Source: Patiria pectinifera (Eukaryota > Echinodermata > Asteroidea > Valvatida > Asterinidae). From it: 64,000 bases of DNA. The position numbers were made by a program, and so were the translations under genes. The notes beneath the pieces are model-generated. The model was not told the origin of the DNA. It saw only the letters and a program-made list of their open reading frames with translations, and did not search any database. The DNA is taken from the NCBI GenBank assembly GCA_029964075.1, contig CM057142.1:31126392-31190391 (forward strand), written 5' to 3'. This document shows positions 57,590 through 64,000 of the stretch, one piece after another (positions within the stretch are counted from its first letter, which is position 1; every line of letters begins with the position of its first letter).

Positions 57590-57975
57590 GCTTTAACTAG
57601 CTATTAGTGTTTTTTTAACACCAAGTGGTGTGTTCTAACTACCTGCTAGTGTTTCTCGCTCACTAAGTACATGTACCTGACTATTAGTGTTTCTCACACA
57701 CTGGTTCATGATATGTGTTCTAACTGGCTATTTGTGTTTCTCACACACCAAGTAATGTGTTCTAACTAGCCATTAGCGTTTCTCACACACTAAGCCGAGT
57801 ATTAACATCTTTAGCTCTTCTCTGACAAATTCCATGGGCATGTGAACACAGTTTGTTGTTGGCTACTAGTTTTTCCTGCACACTGTAATGTGTTCTAACT
57901 AGCTGTTAGTGTTTCTCACACACTAAGTGATGCGTTCTAACTAGCCATTAGTGTTTCTCACACACTAAGCCGAGT
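57590..57975. repeat. Minisatellite TTAGTGTTTCTCACACACTAAG, overlapping the NXPE stop codon
   Basis: Six or seven copies of (C)TAACTAGC(C/T)ATTAGTG followed by TTTCTCACACACTAAGT, about 55 bp apart. The last copy is the NXPE 3' coding end itself (LVCEKH and stop read on the minus strand). A longer copy of the coding end, GAGCTCTT...CCATGGGCATGTGAACA-like, is repeated at 57788-57865. Confidence 0.8.
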
Positions 57976-58729
57976 AACATCTTAAGCTCTTCTCTGACAA
58001 CTTCCATGGGCATGTGAACATTGTTTGTTGTTGGGTAAGCTAGATTGATGTCCCACAGTGGTAAGAACCACACGCCTATGCCGTGGAAGGTTTCTTGGTT
58101 AATCAAGCCCACCTGCCTGATGAGATAATCACTTCCATAAATAATGGCAGAGGAGGTCTTATGGTTCCTAGGATGCGGTCCCTTGACGACAATTGGCACA
58201 TCCGGACACCTCTTACGGAAGCGAATAACCGCCTCTCGTATCAGCTTAGTCCTGGTAAGGTAGCTGTGATGGGTCCACTGTGTGAAGTGAGCCCAGGGAC
58301 TGATCACAACGATGTAATTGCATGCCGGGTCATCCAACCCGTCGAAGACATCCACCTCAAACATGGTGTCTTTGACGTCCACGGCGTAGCTGGCCAGAAC
58401 GTGGGGGTGGATCTGGAACCACATGGTTAGGTTGAGTTCCTCATAGACCCGGACCATATGGCAGCAGTATATGTCACCAGGCGGCTTAACCCCACGGAGA
58501 CCAATCAGCCGACTCAGAGCAGTGAACCACTGCCTGGTGGTAGAGTCCCCGAGGAGCACAAGTCGCTTGTTCTGTAGGCACTGTCCCAGTTGCTTCTTTT
58601 CCAACCAGTCCGTCCTCATGGCGCACAGTAAGGAGTGCCACACACCGTCTTTCCAGTATCCTTGGAATTTCGGAATGGGCTGGTCAGGACGACAGCGTGG
58701 TAAATCCTTCCTGACCAATTCACCGGTTC
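57948..58729 (-). CDS. NXPE-family protein, terminal exon with PC-esterase domain
   Basis: On the minus strand an acceptor TTTTGAAG precedes codons TGELVRKDLPRCRPDQPIP, GYWKDGVWHSLLC and the catalytic block RLVLLGDSTTRQWF (GDS motif of the PC-esterase fold). The exon ends WDINLAYPTTNNVHMPMEVV through GLVCEKH and TAA. Asp and His near the C-terminus (WD...NNVH) are in the place of the DxxH pair. NXPE proteins are secretory-pathway proteins with a neurexophilin-like N-terminal domain; some relatives are acetyl-esterases or acetyltransferases of glycans. Substrate is unknown. The frame is intact over 260 codons. Confidence 0.92.
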
Positions 58730-59673
58730 CTTCAAAAACAAAAATCAGTTACATGAATGGGATTGGTTGCAGAGATGTGGGCACCTCCCCCCCAAAAAAT
58801 TAAGATTAAAGAAATATTTCCAAATATAACAAAGTCCAATCAAATCAACTACCTACTTTGTAATAAGTATAGGTGTCCATTTAGTGGATGTCCAGAAAGA
58901 AGGCGACTAGTTTTAATTAACTGAATACATACGAATACATAATAACCTTTTGTTGGCCGTTGAATAATGAAACTTGGCTTAAAACATTACACTGTATTCA
59001 CAAGCAGCCTCGTTTCCAAAGACAAAGTATTTGCACAACTACCCTCTGCCAAAAAGTGATAGTTAAACTGATAAAATGTCATCAATCATTCTTAATTTTA
59101 TAGAGCCATCAAATGCTTGAAAGAGGAGGCTTTTGTCAGAACTTATGTATACATGAAGGTTACAACTGCACTATCTTCGCTGCCATTAAAATGCTGTCTC
59201 CGTGCTATTTTCGACTTTCAACCCACCCCCCATGATATTGTCAATCTTCTAGCACTACAAAAGTGATTCACCTCTAAATTAATGAGACAGCAAAAGAAGC
59301 AGTCCACCCTTGTTCAGTTAAATTACTACTCTATACATTTTCATTTATTGGCGGCCCAACAATAATCAAGTGGGATCTCGCAAAAGTAACCCCCAAAACA
59401 AGCTCCGCTCGCTGAGGGTTGCAGGGAAAAACAGTCTCTTTGTTTTTCGCAAACATGATACACACAAATTGAAAGTTCTTTAGGAGAATAACGCTGGAGT
59501 TGTTGGCCCAGCACGGGAGAGCATCTTTAAAATGTGCCACCAGAAACTGGAAATAAAAGTAGCCTCCCTAGACCCTTGGGGTTTTTTTTCCTGAAGGACC
59601 ACTCTGTAAAATCTTTCAAAATCAAAATCTGACTGTGACCATTTTTCTTGTAGTTCCTGAATAAAATGCGCAC
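58730..59673 (-). other. Last intron of the NXPE gene
   Basis: The minus-strand intron begins GTGCGC at 59673 and ends TTTTTGTTTTTGAAG at 58730. No repeat or embedded gene was recognised. Confidence 0.75.
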
Positions 59674-59726
59674 CTTTAATTGTCAAGTTGGTATTGTTGG
59701 AGCATACTGGAGTGTAGCTGTTGGGA
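59674..59726 (-). CDS. NXPE-family protein, small internal exon
   Basis: Only 53 nt: TTTTTTTCTACAG, then codons PNSYTPVCSNNTNLTIK plus one base, then GTGCGC. The exon carries two bases' worth of phase change that makes the upstream exon (phase 2) and the downstream exon (phase 1) compatible. Without it the reading frame fails. Contains the sequons NNT and NLT. Confidence 0.85.
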
Positions 59727-60177
59727 CTGTAGAAAAAAATGTACATGAACAGACAGGATTATTAAAATACATTAAAAGAGCACAATGAAATTAAAGAGAT
59801 CAATGCTGCTTTCTAATAAGGTCTGAAAGATAAAGCCGTGATGCAGGATTGGTAAGCTTTAGTAGTTTTCAAACACGTTCTTGTAAATGGATCGATAACG
59901 GTCGATGCTTTTGCACGCAAGGTGTAACCAAAACCTTTCGTTATGACCAAGACTCTGTTCTACCTGAATTCGTCTTTAGCACAATTCTCCCCATAAAAAA
60001 TGAATAAATGTGTGCAATTTTGCCGGAATTTCGTCCTATCCGATTTCGTACTAACAGGAGTAGACTGTAAATGAATTGTGTCAAAAAGTTTTAATTTAAG
60101 GTAGCCTACTTGCACACCGTCCTTGACGTAAAAAAACATAATTCCAATTAACAACAGAGAAGAAAGGGATCTAACCG

Positions 60178-60317
60178 ATGTTCCCCAATACCTTAGTTCC
60201 CCAATACCGATGTTGCCCCGAAATCCTTTAGAGTTAGGGTGATAGGGTTATAGGGTTAGGGTTAGGTAAGGATTTCGGGGAACATCAGTATTGGGGAACA
60301 TAGGTATTGGGGAACAT
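60178..60317. repeat. Hairpin with telomere-like loop
   Basis: A 51-nt arm (60178-60228: ATGTTCCCCAATACCTTAG... CCCCGAAATCCTT) is the near-perfect reverse complement of 60268-60317. The 39-nt loop reads TTAGGGTGATAGGGTTATAG then GGTTAGGGTTAGG, which is vertebrate/echinoderm-type telomere sequence. Lies in an NXPE intron. Confidence 0.85.
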
Positions 60318-60632
60318 ATTGGTATGCACCGCGTAGAAACAGCCCATATGCTTCTCACCACAAGGACATCTAGAAAACCAAAAAGAAAAATTTGGAACAT
60401 AAGAAAAATTTCTTATTTCCGAAGACCCGATATTGAACACAACTGGTTACAGCTGATCTAATGCTTCTAAGGAAAATCAGCTTTGAAATGTCCAGGATGC
60501 CGCACCCTCAATTTGCTCCAAAGCATGGAACATTTTCCCCCTACAAATGAAAGTGGTTGTTTTCGTAATGCTGATACCATGATAAAATATGATTAGGAAA
60601 GGTTTGCTTCAATTTAATTTTATTGTACGTAC

Positions 60633-61410
60633 CTGGCAAAAAGATGGGTCACGTTCTTTGTAAGTCTGGACACACTGCCTTCTATTCTAGCACCGTGGCT
60701 CTTCATGCGGTAGAGGGTCTCACACGGCACATTATCTTTATTCTCGCACACCAATCTCGTATCCCCCATCGCTTTCGGATGTTCATACTCACATAAACCC
60801 GTCCAGTTGCCGGGGCCCCTGAAGTTACAACCGGTTCGCGGCCACTTTTCGTCAGTGACGTTGTCTGGGTGGTAATAGCCAATGAAAGACACCCTATCCT
60901 TAGCAGGCCACACCACATTCCTGAGATGGTTTACCGCCTCGCCGGTGTGCACCAGGGTGAGGTTCAGGTTGGCTTTCCCAGCCCAGGCAGCTACAGTGAA
61001 GAGATCATAGGAACCGTTGCAGTGGTCTACTACGAAGCAACCGCAGCTCGCCTCAGGTTCGCCTGCGGCAGACGACAGTACGGCGAACCAGAAGTTCCCA
61101 CCGGACACGCAGTGACGGTCCGGGGCGAGGTTGGACTCGATCCGGTAGTGGATGGTATCACCTAACGTCACATTGTCCCGTGGTGGGGACACCAGCGTGA
61201 CGTTAGGTTCAACGAAGGTCCTCTTGCATTTGTTCCACGGTGTGGGACTGGAGTGGATGGTAACCGGCCCGAAGCAGACCTTGCCTCTCTCATCCGCATC
61301 AGCGTTGCGATCAGCTGAGGTTTTTGAATGATGAGATCTTCTTTTTGGAGGTGCTATTCGCTTGGGAGGAGGAGGGTAGCGGGGATGATGCTTCACTTGA
61401 GGATTTTCAT
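60633..61410 (-). CDS. NXPE-family protein, large exon with neurexophilin-like domain
   Basis: Acceptor TTTAGATTGCAG, then two bases of a split codon, then ENPQVKHHPRYPPPPKRIAP (a basic, proline-rich stalk). A beta-rich NXPE domain follows: CKRTFVEPNVTLVSPPRDNV, SGGNFWFAVLSSAAGEPEAS, WAGKANLNLTLVHTGEAVNH, GPGNWTGLCEYEHPKAMGDT, then NVTHLFA before GTACGT. At least seven N-glycosylation sequons and many cysteines fit a secreted or lumenal domain. The signal peptide or membrane anchor must be in upstream exons beyond 61.4 kb, which I could not find. Some family members carry such stalks after a transmembrane segment. Confidence 0.9.
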
Positions 61411-61857
61411 CTGCAATCTAAACAACCAACATGGTAATGAAACCGTACAGTAATTCTGTTATGCCCCAACTAACTAAAGCATTGGTCCCAACTGTAGTTG
61501 GGAAGATGCGATAGTACACATTTTAATACATGTATTAAAACAAAATCATTACAGATTAACCGCCGATATGTGAATAACTGGACATTTATTCAACTCGATT
61601 GTCAACTGATCTGGACGACACCATTTGAAATCTTCCACGCCCTCAAAATGTTCCCTGAAGATTTTGTGATGCGTCTAAGAAAACAATCTCTCACCCGGAT
61701 TTTTTTAAAATGGTATAACATTCAAGCTGAAGGCCAGAAACAGCTTGTTTCTTATTAGGCGTGATAGCGAGAATTTCAACTGCTTAATTACAAACAAAAT
61801 CACGAGCAAACTTGCCTGCAGCCCCTTTGCTAAAGAAACATATCAGAGGAATCCCTG
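61411..61857. other. Upstream intron of NXPE gene, no exon recognised
   Basis: No repeat element or exon could be supported here. Confidence 0.4.
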
Positions 61858-62460
61858 TTATTTACGGTAAAGGTACTTATTAAAAAAAAATACAATGTAC
61901 TCTCTTCTTGCCCGTGGTCTCTTGGCTGCTGCAACCTCTCGGCCTGAGGAAAGAGTAGCTTCAGAGAGTCCCATGCAGCCTCCTTCAAGACTGCGACTGG
62001 AACCATCAATGACCAGGTTCTTTTTATGTCGTGTGACGTGTGCAGCTATAATGTCAGATAAATTTTTGACATCCAGGCCTTGCCAGGGCAGCATATCTTT
62101 TGCTTGGTGATGGCCTTAATGCCGCTAGAAAATCATCTCGGAGGACAGTCATTCATAATATGAGGAATGGTCTGGTCTGGGTGCCTCCATTAGGTGGTGG
62201 GCAGTTCTTGCACGAAGGGTACGGATCCTATTTAGAGTCACCCAATGTTTACGATGCTGGTTGAAGCCATGCAGGTGGCTCCGATGTAGGATCTAAGAGG
62301 AGCTCTCTGTTGGCAATGTTGACATCTGTCCACTCTTCTTTTGGGTCGAAGTTGGTGTCGTCAAGGGACTTGGCTGAGAACCAAAAGGGTTTGCGGGATT
62401 TCAGGCGCATCTTGGACAGGGACAGCTTCACCAGTTTGCATCCTTCTCACGCCTCACCGC
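61858..62460 (-). pseudogene. Non-LTR retrotransposon ORF2 C-terminal remnant (minus strand)
   Basis: Minus-strand frames contain KMRLKSRKPFWFSAKSLDDT, FDPKEEWTDVNIANRELLL, then, after frame breaks, pieces resembling HWVTLNRIRTL and a CP..PPNGGT-like zinc-finger end. Further down: LDVKNLSDIIAAHVTRHKKN. This is the pattern of a LINE C-terminus used in many animals, in decay. Confidence 0.6.
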
Positions 62461-62479
62461 ACCCATCCTTATAACATCG

Positions 62480-62600
62480 CATCATCATTGGAATCCCTCA
62501 TTCTCCTGACGACGGGCAGAGCATACTGTTCGAAACGTTGAGTCCCTCCGGTTCTTTTTTCAGAACCACACATACTCACAAAAGAGATTTATTCGCATGG
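62480..62600 (+). ncRNA. Possible hammerhead ribozyme motif of a Penelope-like element
   Basis: CTGACGA (62506-62512), a GGGCAG/CTGTTC stem (62514-62519 with 62526-62531, loop AGCATA), and GAAAC (62532-62536) give the CUGANGA...stem II...GAAA core. One C is left unpaired before stem II. A second hairpin, GGTTCT...AGAACC, follows. Penelope-like elements are known to carry such motifs near their ends. I could not define the cleavage triplet. Confidence 0.4.
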
Positions 62601-62906
62601 TGCTACCGCAAACTTATCTTGTCTTAGTATCTTTCCACCATGCAAACCTTCAAATCTCATATGTGAGATGCACAGCAAAGAAATGACGTTGAGCTTTACT
62701 TCCAGCTGCGAACAGATAACTGAGTGCCATCCGCGCCAGTCGATGTTCATAGGACACGGGTATCTATCATTAACGTTGTACGAGGGTCTCTGGTATTCAC
62801 GTATAGGATCCTCTTTGTTTAATTATTGTCCTTTTGATTCATGTTTTTGGGAAAATGTTGATTGAATGGTTAACGTAAATTTGTAAAGTCTATATTGTCC
62901 TTTCGG

Positions 62907-62982
62907 AATTTTCTGTTATGTTTAATTATAATTATTTATGACCCAATTTTCTGTTATGTTTAATTATAATTATTTATGACCC
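62907..62982. repeat. Perfect 38-bp tandem duplication
   Basis: The unit AATTTTCTGTTATGTTTAAT plus TATAATTATTTATGACCC is present twice, at 62907-62944 and 62945-62982, with no difference seen. It must be very young. Confidence 0.9.
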
Positions 62983-64000
62983 AGATCTTTTTGTTTACTA
63001 TGTATTTTTCTCGGGTAAACAGTACATTTATAAATGTACGTATGAAGAGAAGCCTCCCCAAATCAATCATGTTATGAATTTAGTAAGAATAAAGGGGAGA
63101 ATTGAATTTTATATTGCAATTAGAAGGGATAAATTAGCTACCAATTGAAGAAAGTGCAACTGCCATTTCCGAATTGTGTGATCATAGTTTCAATTTGTTT
63201 GTTTTATAATTATTATTGCACTGATGATTTTTTTAAACATATAAAAGGATCATTTGCACTTATACTATACCAAAAGTAACCTAACTAATAACTGTCGCAA
63301 AACTTACTTAGATTAATAATCGTCGTAACTGGTACTAAACACCAGGGTTGTTTTTTCAGTCTGGCTTGGTGTCATTTAGAAGAAATCAAGAAATGTACTA
63401 TATGTAAGTGATTTATTGCAGGAAACAAAGAGTGTTATTGACCGTAAATCGTGTTTCGTGATCAAAAGGTTGTGCATACAGTTTTTCACTGTTTTCTAGA
63501 AAATAAAATGATTTGTAATATCCACACTGCTGAAACTTCAACAGGATATGGTTTGAATGTTCTTCTTTGAGTGGTGTTATTAATTATTGGAAACGAGCGA
63601 CATACATGAAAAGTAATTGATCATAACGTGCAATCCTCTGTGCTGAATTGAAACAGCTGCGTTTTCTAAGCCAGCTCGGCCAAATGTATTGTTCGGTATA
63701 ATTGAATGTACAGTACTCTGTGTGTGGAAACTAGCATCAGACCATCAGACGAAAGTTCGGAGGAATATGGTCTAACCGCGGGCTTGAATGTTTAAACAAG
63801 AACGAAACGCATCAATACATCGATTTGTGGTGCTTGTCATATTGCGTAGGATGTGCAGTGGTGAAGTCATGGGGGAGGGGCAGATGTACGTAAAAAGGCA
63901 CTTGTCCATTCGTGCTGGAAGGTGGCCAGGTTTGTTTCACGAGATACTAACCACTATACTAGCGAGGATAGATGTGAACAGTGAAGAATATTCATCTTTA
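62983..64000. other. No feature recognised to the window end
   Basis: AT-rich, without exon, RNA gene or element boundary that I can support. Upstream exons of the NXPE gene could lie here as short pieces but none shows both splice sites and a membrane segment. Confidence 0.4.

Noticed and set aside
59480..59746. 88-codon frame as a full NXPE exon
   Set aside because: Only 59674-59726 has acceptor, donor and matching phase. The rest has no family resemblance.

Overview
This is animal nuclear DNA. The genes are intron-rich with GT-AG introns plus one AT-AC intron, and polyadenylation signals follow the coding ends. Low-copy genes are scattered among satellites, SINEs, LINEs, BEL/Pao LTR elements, MITEs and one 500-N assembly gap. 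The mix (tRNA-derived SINEs, a TTAA-flanked MITE ending AGTGTCCCTTTAA, an RTE LINE, a BEL element, an NXPE-family gene) suggests a marine invertebrate deuterostome, with an echinoderm as my best guess. No species can be fixed from the sequence alone.

Layout. 0.2-2.1 kb is a degenerate tandem repeat (motif GGCACGCTTGCC). 3.2 kb holds one plausible minus-strand exon of an unrecognised gene. 4.7-5.2 kb is a dispersed repeat leading into a 14.6-kb satellite (5.2-19.8 kb) with monomers of about 335 bp and several levels of higher-order repeat. 20.2-21.2 kb is an inverted-repeat element, and 21.3-21.55 kb is a probable terminal exon on the minus strand. 22.3-34.15 kb is a three-layer transposon nest: an RTE-type LINE is split by a 10.3-kb BEL/Pao element (5-bp duplication GTACT), whose integrase is split by a 2.6-kb terminal-inverted-repeat element made of CCCATATGGG units. 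34.7-38.1 kb is a large foldback structure whose 1-kb arms are a 21-22-bp minisatellite plus AT-rich repeats, followed by the gap.

Genes. 39.1-52.0 kb on the plus strand carries the last 11 exons (about 646 codons) of crooked neck-like 1 (CRNKL1/Clf1/Syf3), a HAT-repeat scaffold of the spliceosomal Prp19 complex. All exon phases agree. One of its introns is a textbook U12-type AT-AC intron. The 5' exons are not in visible sequence. 57.9-61.4 kb on the minus strand carries the last three exons of an NXPE-family (neurexophilin/PC-esterase) secreted or Golgi-type protein, convergent with CRNKL1. The two genes have no evident functional link.

A recurrent theme is inverted-repeat elements whose arms are themselves short tandem repeats: 20.2, 29.5-32.1, 34.7-38.1, 42.2, 56.3-57.2 kb, and a hairpin at 60.2 kb whose loop is telomere-like. 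This class is the best candidate for something under-described here.
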